This document shows, piece after piece, positions 44,130-54,939 of a stretch of DNA of 64,000 bases. Source of the DNA: Colletes latitarsis (Eukaryota > Arthropoda > Insecta > Hymenoptera > Colletidae); the NCBI RefSeq assembly GCF_051014445.1, contig NC_135137.1, forward strand, positions 24,801,501 to 24,865,500, given 5' to 3'. A program made the translations under genes and the position numbers. The stretch's first letter is position 1. Every line of letters begins with the position of its first letter. The notes below the pieces were generated by a model, which saw only the letters and a program-made list of their open reading frames with translations, had not been told where the DNA came from and searched no databases.

Positions 44130-44380
44130 ACTAACAAAGGCCATACAAGAAGCCAGGGGAAAAAACAATCAAAATCAAAACAACAACAGCTCAGGGCACA
44201 GAGCTATCAGAGGAAATATTAAATCAAATTAAGCAGAGAAACAGAAGTAGAAAGAAATGGCAAACAACTGGACTACCAGAACATAAGCAACTATTTAAAG
44301 CCAAATGTAAGGAAGTAAGGACTTGAATCAGGGAATACAGGAATGAAAAATGGTCCCAAAAGCTGTCCAAAATGAATGCC
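44130..44380 (+). pseudogene. Jockey-like LINE ORF2 linker fragment
   Basis: Plus strand, ATG-less: S-E-E-I-L-N-Q-I-K-Q-R-N-R-S-R-K-K-W-Q, then a stop, then I-R-E-Y-R-N-E-K-W, the basic linker between endonuclease and reverse transcriptase in Jockey-type LINEs. It is cut on the right by repeat L. On the left, LINE-like sequence continues only to the Gypsy-1 target site. Confidence 0.55.
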
Positions 44381-44384
44381 CATT

Positions 44385-44969
44385 GTTTAAATATCGCATT
44401 AATTGACGGATTTGAGAACTGTTTAGAGAAATATCCAATTTAACGTGAACTATAACTGAGAACCGTAAATTCCTCGTACACTATTGTTTTTCGTGTACGC
44501 AACATTCCAGAGACTCTCTGATTCGTAGATCGGTACACGGAACGATACAGGTTATAAAAACCATATACGAGTTTTGTCTGCTCTCATAAACAGAGAGGGT
44601 AGCGAAATATTAAAATTGCGAAGAGATAGACATTGAAGAGCAGGGATAGCGCCGCGAGGTGGTGATTTCCCCTCTTGTGGCCGTGACTGCGGATGTCTGT
44701 TCACTTCTTAACAGAGACTCGAAAGCTGGTTCCCGCAGCGAGTAAATCGACCACCGATTCCGCTCCGCGACGAAACCAGATTTTCCGAAATAGGTTCTGA
44801 GAACACTCGAACCTTTTGTTGAGAACGTTCTATTGCTGCTCGCAATTAATTAAATCGGTGAGGTATTTTACCAACCCCGATTAACAACTCTACAATCTCG
44901 CCGAATTGCACGTAACGCTTGAGCTACGCGATCATGAGAGGCGAAACGAAGAAAATCCTCGTTTCCCGT
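44385..44969 (-). repeat. Family L LTR-like repeat, copy 3, left part
   Basis: Matches 26075-26560 (GTTTAAATATCGCATTAATT, the CGCAACATTCCAGAG block, and GCGCCGCGAGGTGG/TGGCCGTG). It is interrupted at the CCCGT target by the Copia element and resumes at 58511. Confidence 0.6.
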
Positions 44970-45213
44970 TGACAGAAAGGTCGCAGTAGATTACGTGGAT
45001 GGTGGGTGCGTAAATGATAATTCTTTAGTACTGTATAGAAGAATATATTTGAACTTTATTACATTAGCTATCGCGCACAACACGTGGCCTCATGGCGTCA
45101 ACGACAAGAGTGAATCAAGATGTCAAAAATCACCGCCTGGAGCTCTAGCGTTGCGCAACACATTCTTATATACAAGAAACGCGTAGACCAATATCGATCT
45201 CACCGATCTAACA
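44970..45213 (-). repeat. Copia 3' LTR
   Basis: 244 bp. On the minus strand it starts TGTTAGATCGGTGAG, preceded by the polypurine tract ATAGACGGGG (45214-45223). It differs from the 5' LTR at about ten positions. Confidence 0.9.
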
Positions 45214-45223
45214 CCCCGTCTAT

Positions 45224-45409
45224 CGACATTGGTCTCCAAATTTTTAATTTCTTTCCTTAACCCTAACATACATGTACATTTGGAATACTTAACTCTAGGC
45301 AAGGGTTTCGTAAAAATGTTCGCTAACATATTTTCACTCTTTATATAAGCAATTTTTATCTCACCCTTTTCGGCAATCTCTCGCATATAGTGATAACTAA
45401 TGTCTATAT
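45224..45409 (-). pseudogene. Copia pol, last segment (RNase H end)
   Basis: H-I-D-I-S-Y-H-Y-M-R-E with I-A-Y-I-K-S-E-N-M-L-A-N-I-F-T-K-P-L-P, the standard C-terminal motif of Copia RNase H. It is separated from the rest of RNase H by the solo LTR at 45415-46174. Its frame matches across the GCTTG duplication. Confidence 0.88.
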
Positions 45410-45414
45410 GCTTG

Positions 45415-46174
45415 TGTTTTCGCACATTTCGCGAACGACCGATCTCTCTGAGTCGTCGAAGGTTGTAAATCTTCGACTTTAAAGTTTAAAATTCGCGGTA
45501 CCGTACGTCTCTAACCGTGTTACTGATTAGAGATGATAAGTTGAAATCTATGAGCTATGTGTTACTGCACGAATGTTTCAAGAATGTCTTTGGTTTCCGG
45601 AGCCCGTTTCCTCCTCAGCTTAAACCCCCCTCCGACACGCGATTTTGAGGGTGTTGACTGAACTTTTCTGTTGACTTCGATTGATTGGCCATCGACTTGG
45701 GGAAGAAGGATCCATTTTCTCGCCCCGTTTGAGCGGAAAACCCCTCCCTCACATCCGTACGTGGTGAAGGAGGAGTCCCAGGTCACCCTGGACGAGGGTG
45801 ACCGCGGTGCCTTCCCCAAGTCGAGGGCCGTGTTAATTTTGCCGAGGAGAGAAAAAGAAAAACGGGACTCCGGATTAGGATACGCCGAATTGCCGCACGT
45901 GTTCTGCAGTTGTGTTATGGCTATATTGTTCCTCGGCGTGACAATGGTCGTTGCCGGTCACCCGACATTGGCCTCGAAGACCGGACCATCCGCGGAACAA
46001 TATAGCCCTTCGCTGGCCAACTCGGGTCTAGTGCCTTCGTTCGACGAAGCACTTTGATTGTTTTATGATGATATTTGCCAGATGCGGAATGTTCGAAAAC
46101 CTTTTTCAACTAATTCACCGTTCCGCATCTGGCACCATAAGAAGCGGAAAACCCCGAGTTGACCGAGCGGAACA
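45415..46174 (-). mobile_element. Family M solo LTR inserted in Copia RNase H
   Basis: 760 bp, TGTTCCGCTCGG...TGCGAAAACA on the minus strand, flanked by GCTTG at 45410-45414 and 46175-46179. The Copia reading frame is continuous if the insert and one duplicate are taken out. No internal coding region. A related copy is at 5130-5976. Confidence 0.88.
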
Positions 46175-46179
46175 GCTTG

Positions 46180-48457
46180 CTCCGTTTGTGAAATGTAGCG
46201 TTTTTCGTTAGCTCTATGGCACTCTGGTTGTCACACAACACCGTGATAGGAGCTTTTACGTAGTCTTGAAATCCCATATGAGTTAACAGTCTTTTCATGT
46301 ACACCACCTCCTTAATTACTTCCGCTAGCGCTGTGTACTCCGCTTCCATCGTTGATAGTGATACTGACTTTTGCTTTTTCGACTTCCAGCTGACTGGTCC
46401 ACCGGCTAATATTAACAAGTTATCGGTGCACGATTTGCGATTGTCCACGTCGCCTCCCCAGTCAGAGTCTGAATACGCTACGAGTTTTTCGTTGTTCTTC
46501 TGATATTTTATTCCGCAGTTCGGGGTAGCTTTTAGATACCTGAGTACTCTTTTCGCCAAATCCCAATGCGCCTTTCTAGGGTTTGAGTTAAATCGGCTAA
46601 GTGTTGATGCCGCAAAGGCGATATCCGGTCGGGATGCATTAGCAAGATAATTTAATCCTCTGACGAGTTCTCTGTATGGTCTTTTCTCCATGTCTCTTCT
46701 TTCTTCGTCACTTTGTGGACCCATTTCCTTCGAAACTTTTGTGTTCGACTCTATCGGAGTTGACACAACTTTTGCGTTTTGCATGTTGAACTTCTTTATT
46801 AGTTCTTCAACATATTTTTGTTGAGAGAGTGTGATTGCACCAACATCTCCTTCTCTTTCAATATGTATACCCAGGATATTCTTAACAGGTCCCATGTCCG
46901 TCATCTCAAATTCTCGTTTTAACGAGGATTTCACTTCGTTCAGTTTCTTTATGCTTTTTGAAGCCAGGAGCAGATCGTCGACATAAATAATCATAATCAC
47001 ACAGCCTTCCTTACTGTCAAATACATATACGCATGGATCTGCTTCCGTGCGTCGCGCTCCGTGTGCTATGACACTCTTATCTAGTTTCTTATACCACTCG
47101 CGACCCGATTGTTTGAGACCATATGGAGGCTTTAACAACTTACATACATTGTCCTCATCACCACACTTCACGAACAATTCGGGTTGTTCCATATACGTTT
47201 CGTCAGCTAGCCCACCTTGAACGTACGCCGATACCACATCCATGTGGTGGACGTGCAATCCTTTATTTACAGTCATCGCTAGGAGTGTCCTTATGGTTTC
47301 ATACTGGGCAACCGGAACGAACAGCTCCTCATAGTCTATATCCTTCCGTTGAGTATGGCCGCGTGCTACAAGTCTAGCTTTATATAATACAAGACTGTCC
47401 TCACAGTCTTTCGTTTTGAATACCCATTTATTCGTGAGAACATTTTTACCCTTTGGTCTCGGAACCAACATCCATGTGTTGTGTCTTAATAGTGTGTCGT
47501 GTTCCACTTCTATCGCTTCTAGTCAGTAATCCGAATCCTCTCACTTCAACGCTTCATCCACGTCTGTTGGGTTTTCAGACGTTCCTACAATTGTTTTGAA
47601 GAGTTTCCTTGGTCTTCCTATGTTACCTATTCTTTGGATTCTCGGTCTTCCACGTCCACGCTTTACTGTTTGCCACTCCTCTATCGGATCTTCGCTTGTC
47701 TTCACAGATTCTTTGTCATCTTCTTTGTCGTCTCTTTCGCTAGTTTGGTCTGCGTGCGAGTCACATAGATCCAGCGGGTTGACATACGAGTTGTACTTTG
47801 AGTTTTCATTCGATTTTGTAACTTCAATGAATTTTACGTCTCGTACCTTGATTACTGTTTTTGTATGAGGCTTTCACAGCCTATATGCCTTTGACGCATT
47901 ATCATAACCAACTAGGGTGTATACGTCACCTTTTGGCTCGAATTTTCCCTGTTTATTTTTTTTATTTAGTGCTATCACCTTGCTTCCAATTATTCTGAGG
48001 AAACCCACGTATGGCTTCCTGTTTGTCCATGCTTCCAATGGGGTGGAATTGTCCAATACTTTTGTTGGACATCTATTCCTTATGTATGTCGCTGCGTTTA
48101 CGGCTTCACCCCACAGTGTATCCGGCAGGTTCGCTTGTATTAAGATACACCTTGCCATTTCTACGATGGTCCGGTTAGCGCGTTCGGCTACTCCATTCTG
48201 CTGTGGCGTATATTCCACGGTTAGTTGGTGAGTTATACCTTCCTCTTCTAAGAACTTCGAAAATTCATTAGACAAATATTCCTTCGCATTGTCAGTGCGC
48301 GATCGTTTGATCTGACAACCGGTTTCTTTTTCTACTCGACGCTTATAATTCTTAAAGACGTTAAACATATCTGATTTGCGACGTAACATTACCGTTTCCA
48401 TATACCTCGTATGATCGTCTATAAGCGTAGCGAAATACTTTGCTCGACCCAGCGATT
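46180..48457 (-). pseudogene. Copia pol: integrase core to RNase H
   Basis: From 48457 down: integrase with R-T-D-N-A-K-E-Y and P-Q-Q-N-G-V-A-E-R, then the RT with N-T-W-M-L-V-P-R-P-K-G, K-A-R-L-V-A-R-G, the catalytic Y-V-D-D-L-L, and RNase H with Y-S-D-S-D-W and S-T-M-E-A-E-Y. The frame is constant from 48401 to 46180 but is stopped by TGA at 47874-47876, 47541-47543 and 47523-47525. All three positions are ones where the family usually has Trp. It starts where Gypsy-2 was inserted (CAGT, 48458-48461). Confidence 0.9.
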
Positions 48458-48461
48458 CAGT

Positions 48462-48729
48462 TATGGCAGACTTTGTGCCAAATTAAATAGAGACGTTAAT
48501 TAAACATTAAACATTGAACATTTTATTAACAGCAAATGTATATGAGCTTGTACATCGAAAGCTTGTGGCAGACTGAATTCAAACTTTTATTTTAATTAAT
48601 AAAAAAGAATAAATATCAAACAAGTGAAATAAATATATAATTCTTCTTCACCAACAGTAACTCGTAAAAACCTAATTTCTGAAAGTTTGTATAGATGCCT
48701 CAAGAATCATTATTCTAACAGGCACCACA
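48462..48729 (-). repeat. Gypsy-2 3' LTR
   Basis: 268 bp, TGTGGTGCCTG...CTGCCATA on the minus strand. It carries about 42 extra AT-rich bases (48590-48640) compared with the 5' LTR. The polypurine tract GAAGGGGAGTAT lies at 48730-48741. Confidence 0.9.
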
Positions 48730-48899
48730 ATACTCCCCTTCGAGTGACGAAGTCGTCACGGAACTGACTCCTTTTTTTTGCGGGGGCGTAAGTCCTTACA
48801 GCCATTGGTTGAGAACCAGCCGAAGATTGATCTGGGGAAGTAAACTCAGATTCGCAGTGATTATAAGTTAGATATGTCGGTTTCAATCTATCAACCGAA

Positions 48900-49650
48900 A
48901 TATTAATTTAACGTCCTTCCATGTTGACGGTAATATAATTGATATCATCCGATCGAGCAACCACCGGAAAAGGACCTCGATAAGGCGGTTCCAGAGGGCG
49001 TTGTACAGCATCTTCTCTAACAAAAACGTGAGAACAACATTGTAAATCTTGATTAACAAAAACTCGAGGTTTAATATGATGTGTAATTGAAGTAGATCGA
49101 AGTTTCTGTATGTGTTCACGAAATCTTTCAAGAAAAATTTGTGGTGAAAGAGCATCTAAATCAGTATGCAAAAATTCTCCAGGAATTCTTAAAGTTGTTC
49201 CATAAACAAGTTCTGCCGCCGAAGCTTTAAGATCTTCCTTAAGAGCCGTTCGAAGACCCAGAAGAACTGTAGGTAATATATCAACCCAATTTTTGCTTCC
49301 ATGACACATGATTGCCGTTTTTAAAGAACGATGCCATCTTTCAAGCATTCCATTTGTTTGAGGATGATAAGCGATTGATCTGCTTTTCTTACAGCCTGTT
49401 AAATTGGTCAGGCCTTTGAAGAGTGCAGCTTCAAATTAATTTCCTTGATCAGTAGTGACTATACTAAGAGTTCCAAAACGACATATCCAATTTCTATAGA
49501 AAGCGGTGGCGACATTTTCTACTGTTGCTTCCTTTAATGGAATTACCTCAGGCCAACGAATATATCTATCAATCATAGTAAGAATATATCAAAAACCCTC
49601 TGATTGAGGAAGAGGACCAACCAAATCTAAGTAAATATGATAAAATCTTT
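48900..49650 (-). pseudogene. Gypsy-2 integrase, catalytic core and C-terminal part
   Basis: From 49650 down: L-D-L-V-G-P-L-P, a M-I-D-R-Y segment, then T-T-D-Q-G followed by a TAA stop at 49436-49438, and the clean segment 49348-48908 (M-L-E-R-W-H-R-S-L-K, L-R-T-A-L-K-E-D-L, and a C-terminal G-P-F-P-V-V-A-R-S-D). D, D and E positions are recognisable, but the chain is interrupted. The N-terminal zinc part is on the other side of the insert at 49651-49974. Confidence 0.88.
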
Positions 49651-49974
49651 TGTAAGATTAGAATTTTAAGAATTATCTAATATGATTCGCGACGCACACG
49701 GCCGAATTGCGTTCGTACGATCGTCGTAATTGCAAAAAGCCCTGCATGTCGCGGACGCTCGCCTTTTATTGTACCCCAACCGAATGTTCTCGATGTTTTC
49801 CGCGTTTCCGCGGTTTCCAACATACACGCACATACACCAATCATACCGTACTCTTATCATTCTCGCCCGGCCGAATGTTCTAGACGTTTCCACGTTCTCG
49901 ATGCTTCGGCCGGGCCTTCGCACACATGCATACGAAACCACATTCACGCCATCAATGACCGCTCGTCTCCTACA
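49651..49974 (-). mobile_element. Solo-LTR-like insert within Gypsy-2 integrase
   Basis: 324 bp. On the minus strand it starts TGTAGGAGACGAG and ends ATTCTAATCTTACA. Flanks on the minus strand are AAAC and AAAG, a possible 4-bp target duplication with one mismatch. Gypsy-2 integrase homology is interrupted exactly here and resumes without loss. It contains two copies of a CCGAATGTTCT(C/A) module. No ORF. The element family is unknown. Confidence 0.75.
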
Positions 49975-49978
49975 GTTT

Positions 49979-50303
49979 CATCTGGAATAGGAATAACGGT
50001 TGGTCTGCGCTTAGTATGTTTATTAACTTTAGCAAGTTGACAGGGCAAACAAGTCCTAATGCGTTTAATGATGTCCTTTTTCATGCGTGGCCAAACAAAC
50101 TTCTCCTTAATTAGATGACAAGTTGCTTTAGCACCAGGATGAGACAAACGATGAACTAAGTTGAAAATCTTAGAACGTAACACAACAGGAACATATGGTC
50201 TGGCAACTCCTGTTGAAATATCACAGAAAATTGAACTATCTGAATCATCAATGTGAAATTATTTAAGTTGAAGTGATGAAGATGACTGAAGAAGTTGTTG
50301 TAA
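49979..50303 (-). pseudogene. Gypsy-2 pol, integrase zinc-binding part
   Basis: Continues the RT/RNase H frame after a TAG (50304-50306) and another stop near 50262. It shows F-N-L-V-H-R-L-S-H-P-G and C-L-P-C-Q-L-A-K, the H-H-C-C zinc domain. It ends at the solo-LTR-like insert. Confidence 0.85.
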
Positions 50304-52166
50304 CTATTGATCTCTTTTCTGCTCTTCCGCCAATTCTTTGGTATCAGTGATGACAGGTAAATTGATCTCTTCTAATCGAGAAAATGCATCTGCTACAAAA
50401 TTGCTGTTCCCTGATACATGTATAATGTCCGTAGAAAATTGCGATATGAAATCTAATTGACGTTGTTGGCGAGGTGAAGCTTTCTCAGCACGTTTGGTAA
50501 AGGCATATATGAGCGACTTATGGTCAGTGAAAATTTTAAAATGTCTTCCTTCCAAAAAATTACGGAAATATTTAATCGCATCGAAAATTGCCAATAATTC
50601 ACGATCATAGACACTGTACCGTAGTTCCGACCCGTGAAGCTTCCGAGAAAAGAACCCTAGTGGATGCCAGTAACCACTTTCGAATTGCTCGAGAACTGCA
50701 CCTACCGCCATATCCGAAGCATCAGTACATAACTTCAGTGGAGCATCAGTCCGAGGATGAACAAGCAAAATAGCTGAAGCCAGACTGTTTTTGCAATCTT
50801 CAAAGGCACTTTCAGCTTCAGAAGACCATTGAATGAGAGTCTTATCTCCTTTTTTACCATTTACCAAATACAAACAGAGAGGTGTTTGAATAGATGCTGC
50901 ATTTTTCACAAAACGTCTATAAAAATTAATAATTCCTAGGAACCGACGAAGTTTAGCTACCGTGCAGGGTTTAGGATAATCTAGGATAATTTTCACTTTG
51001 TTGGTAAGTGGAGTAGTACCATAAGAGTTTACCTTACAACCAAGATAAGTAACCTCAGATTTGCCAAAGAAACTTTTTGCAACATTGATGGTAATTCCAA
51101 AATCTTTCGGACATTGAAACAGAATGCGAAGATGCTCTTCATGTTCTTCATAACTTTGAGAAGCCACAAGGATGGCATCTAAATAACAATAAACGAAGTC
51201 CAATCCTCTTAAAGCATAATCCATAAATCGTTGAAAGGTTTGAGCAGCATTCCGAAGACCAAAAGGCATAACAACGAATTCAAAAAGTCCAAATGGTATT
51301 GTTACAACAGTTTTCGGTATGTCCTCTTCTGCTACTGGAATTTGATAATAAGCTTTAACCAGATCAAGAGTAGAAAATACTTTTTGACCATGTAGACGAG
51401 AAGAAAAATCTTGTATGTGAGGCACTGGATAGTTATCTGGAATAATATTTGCATTCAAACGTCTGAAATCACCACAAGGCCTCCAGTCGCCTGTCTTCTT
51501 GGGAACCATGTGCAAGGGGCTTGCCCACTGACTAGATGATGGACGACAAATACCTTGTTCAATCATCGCATCAAATTCAGCTTTAGCAACTCGATATTTG
51601 TCAGGTGGAAGTCTTCTTGGGCGCTCAACGGTCGGAGGACCTTTAGTTACAATATGATGACGAACGTTATGAATAGTTTTTGTTGTAATAGATCTCGGAG
51701 CTGTCACTTCAGGGAACTGCGCGAGAATCTTGCTGAAAGGATTGTATTTCTCCAGCGAAGATAAGTTCGCAGCTGATCTTGTCAGAATACCCGCTACAGT
51801 GAGCTGCGTTAAATTACCTCGCAGGCATCTGTGTTTAAGATCAATAAGAAGTCCAAAATGCTTAAGGAAATCTGCTCCAAGAATTGGTCTATGCACATCA
51901 GCTACACAAAATTGCCATTTAAAAACCTTACGCAGGCCTAAATCGACTGTTCTAGTTACCATGCCATAAGTATTTATAAGTGTATTGTTCGCCGCATACA
52001 GCTTATACTTAGAGGGATGAAGAGGACGCTTGCATTGAGATTTCGGTAAAACACTGACATCAGCACTGGTATCTACGAGATATCGTAAACCACAGGTACG
52101 ATCCGTTAAGAAAAGACGGCTTTTTACCTCAGTTCCTTCGCCTATCGTCTCCAAAGGCGTTGGATA
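50304..52166 (-). pseudogene. Gypsy-2 pol: protease, reverse transcriptase, RNase H
   Basis: About 616 open codons in the minus-one frame relative to gag. The protease motif reads L-V-D-T-S-A-D instead of D-T-G (serine codon 52065-52067). RT has W-R-P-C-G-D-F, F-G-L-R-N-A, and at the active site Y-L-D-A instead of Y-X-D-D (GCC codon 51174-51176). RNase H has C-T-D-A-S-D, Y-D-R-E-L-L-A-I-F and F-T-D-H-K-S-L. Both catalytic changes, plus the downstream stops, make the polyprotein inactive. Sequence is clearly related to, but diverged from, the Gypsy-1 Pol. Confidence 0.92.
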
Positions 52167-52168
52167 AC

Positions 52169-52840
52169 TTAATTTTGCGACTTGACAAAATTACACGGCT
52201 GCTGACATTTACGAGCTGAACTACCGAATCTACTATGATAGTAACACATCCGTTGTGCACTTTGATTATAATTTGCGTCTTGATATAAGTGTCTTCGAGA
52301 ATCCAAATGTTGACGATAACTCCCGTAAGCTCTACCTCTATTTTGATTCCGCTTAACATTAATGGCAAGAGATTCCACTAAACGTTTTAATTCTGTTAGT
52401 TTCTCAGATAAGGTATCTCTATCATGACTAAATTGAAATGAAGAAGGATTAGAAATAACTGGGTTGACTGCAGCTATATCACCGGAACCATTTATCTCCA
52501 GAATCTTGTCGGCTTGAAAAGCTAATTTTGAAAGATCCGTGGAGTCACTTATGGCCAAGATTGCCCGAACATTTGAAGGTAACCGTTCCAAAAATAGACT
52601 CCTTAAAACTAAATTATTGCACTGATCTAATGACAAGTGTCTCATACGCTGCAGGAAGAGAGACGGCTTTTCATCTCCTAATTCATATCCACGCAGTAAT
52701 TTCTGAAGCCTTGCTTCTTTCGTTTCCGCGAAAATTCCTGTTACCCTGTTCTTCAGAGCTTCGTACCTTCCGCTACCAGGTGGTAATTCCAAAATATCAG
52801 AAATGATGGGTAACATGCCTTGCTCCAAATTCATGATCAC
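52169..52840 (-). pseudogene. Gypsy-2 gag, N-terminus broken
   Basis: 223 open codons with the L-L-R-G-Y-E-L-G-D-E-K-P-S-L-F-L-Q-R-M segment, L-P-S-N-V-R-A-I-L-A, an arginine-rich region and the closing box C-X2-H-X9-C-X3-C. Homology to Gag continues upstream of 52840 (to about 52930) but in more than one frame, so the first roughly 70 residues are lost to small indels. No canonical slippery heptamer was found at the gag end (52169-52185), unlike Gypsy-1. Confidence 0.88.
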
Positions 52841-53006
52841 ATGTTTGAATTTTGAATCCTCGCTTACAATCCGTGCGACAGAAAATGCTGCTCTTGTTGA
52901 ATTGGACGAAAACCGGGCTGCTCTTCACGGTCTGTGACTCTTCGTTCCGGTTCCGGCGTATGAAACATTTCTTCGTCCGTGTCCGTGTTTTCTTTGAACT
53001 TTTAAG

Positions 53007-53024
53007 ATCACGTCGGGGTCACCA
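53007..53024 (-). other. Gypsy-2 primer-binding site, tRNA-Trp
   Basis: Minus strand TGGTGACCCCGACGTGAT, identical to the Gypsy-1 site and complementary to the tRNA-Trp 3' end. Confidence 0.88.
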
Positions 53025-53032
53025 ATTTTTAA

Positions 53033-53258
53033 TATGGCAGACTTTGTGCCCAATTAAATAGAGACGTTAATTAAACATTAAACATTGAACATTTTATTAA
53101 CAGCAAATGTATATGAGCTTGTACATCGAGAGCTTGTAACAGACTGAATTCAAACTTTTATTAATATAAATCTTCTTCACCAACAGTAACACGTAAAAAC
53201 CTAATTTCTGCAAGTTTGTATAGATGCCTCCAGAATCATTATTCTAACAGGCACCACA
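53033..53258 (-). repeat. Gypsy-2 5' LTR
   Basis: 226 bp, same ends as the 3' LTR. It lacks the AT-rich 42 bases and has several substitutions. Confidence 0.9.
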
Positions 53259-53262
53259 CAGT

Positions 53263-54207
53263 CTTCATAGAGCCGCAGATATCGGAGTGCACTAGGTTGA
53301 GTTTCTCCTTGCACCTACTCGTTGATTGTTTGTACGGTTGTTGGCTGGTCCTCCCCCTGTGACATATTTCACAGTTTATTTCGGATGTACCCATCCGCAA
53401 GTTCATGCCTGTAACCATTTCATGCGATTTTAGCTTTCTCAAATCATTCACATTTAAATGTCCGTAACGTTGATGCCACCGTAACAGGTTATCGTTTTCA
53501 TCGTTTATGAGTAGTGAGTAATCACTTGTTTCATTCACTAAATACAACTGTCCCTTTTTGGTTGCTGTTATCGCCGTAGTTCCATTTGCTCGTTTCACAT
53601 ACGCACCTTTTGGACCAAATTTCACATGATAACCTTTATCTGTGATAGCTGAGACCGATAGTAAATTGTTTCTTAATTCCGGCACATAAATAACGTCACT
53701 TAACTCTACTCTATTTGTGTCCTTTAAATTGGCTTTTACACTTAATTTGACTTTTCCTTCCCCTCTAGATTTAACGCACTGATCTGCCGCTGTATACACA
53801 TTGGTTGATGCATTACGCTCTAAAGCACTAATTTCTCGAACTGCACATGTGTTTGGTAGCACCACTGTCAAGACACCAAATATCACGCTTTGTAATTTCC
53901 GTATTATATGCAATTGCTGTCATTGCATCCACAGGATTATTTCGCTTTGTTTTCGATTTGCAATACCGGCTTATATGGCCTAGTTTGCCACAATTATAAC
54001 ACTTTCCTCTGTACTTCGTATTGTTCGGTTTATATTGTTTATACGTATGCGTTTGTCTGTCCTTGCTACCGTCATGCTTTGTCATGAACGCCTCTGTTTT
54101 ATCTTCTTCGCGATCAGCTGTCTTGGCGTCCCGTTCGTTCTGTCTCGTTTTCTCTTCCTTGAGTTTTGTTTTGAGGTATTCGAGCGTCGGCACTTCATCA
54201 CGTGATT
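53263..54207 (-). pseudogene. Copia gag end, protease and integrase N-terminal part
   Basis: Reads gag end with a zinc knuckle C-Y-N-C-G-K-L-G-H-I-S-R-Y-C, the protease motif C-L-D-S-G-A-T-K-H-M, then, after a small deletion near 53845 that shifts the frame, the pre-integrase region L-L-R-W-H-Q-R-Y-G-H-L and C-E-I-C, up to V-H-S-D-I-C-G, where Gypsy-2 is inserted. The left half of the integrase core continues at 48457. Confidence 0.9.
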
Positions 54208-54639
54208 CTATAGCCACCGACGAGGTATACGAGTAGACCTATCACCTAATGTATTTTTTCGGCCCGATTCTCTGGGGCTCTAGAGCCCCATTACCATTTC
54301 CGTGTCACTCGCAACGTTACCAACAGATTTCGAAATGAACAAAAGAGGAAATGAGACAGAAAATGAAATTTCAGAAATTGTATTATTTTTTAACGAAATG
54401 AAAGCTGTACGGTCCATAATTGGACATTAATTGATTAATTTCATTGGAATAATCAATCGATTAAGGTTATTTAAAAATTTCAAGATTATTAAAATACCTA
54501 AGAATTTATCTCATTGATACGTACACCGCAAATCCTCTATTTTTTATTTTAAATTGTAACACATCATTTATTTAAAAAATAACTCGGCAAAAACGTATTT
54601 GCGACTCGAAATCAGTATTATCAAACCGCGTATCGGGGG

Positions 54640-54938
54640 CCCCAGAAACTCCTCATTCCACTTTCGCACACTATGCCCAATTGCGTATACGTGAGCTCGT
54701 AAAGTTTCGGAAGAAGCGAGAAGAACAGGCTGATACTCGCTTTCCTTCTCGCTCTTGCATCGTTGACGTCGCTTACATTTCTCGAAAGCAGGCCTAGCAT
54801 CGCCAATCGCCACACGTTCGAATCGTCAGTAAACGGCAAAAGCCATCGTGACTGACAGACCTTACATTTCTCGAAATCGGACCTGGACGCTTTTTGAACA
54901 TTTATTGACTTTCCATGCGAAGCGATCATGCACTATAC
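54640..54938 (+). repeat. Family A-related fragment
   Basis: The stretch with CACTATGCCCAATTGCGTATACGTGAGCTCGTAAAGTTTCGG matches the head of family A copies at 30005 and 34270 and then diverges. Confidence 0.45.
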
Positions 54939-54939
54939 A

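Larger units (their letters stand above)
48462..53258 (-). mobile_element. Ty3/Gypsy retrotransposon 2, CsRn1-type, inactive, inside Copia
   Basis: 4.8 kb on the minus strand with unequal LTRs (48462-48729, 268 bp; 53033-53258, 226 bp), target duplication CAGT at 48458-48461 and 53259-53262, the same tRNA-Trp primer site and the same C-X2-H-X9-C-X3-C Gag box as Gypsy-1. About 324 bp of it is a further solo-LTR-like insert. The protease and RT motifs are altered and pol has several stops. Confidence 0.93.

Noticed and set aside
47523..47876. Alternative genetic code with TGA as tryptophan
   Set aside because: Only dead elements show it. The intact Gypsy-1 frames use normal stops, and other elements also show TAA and TAG decay.
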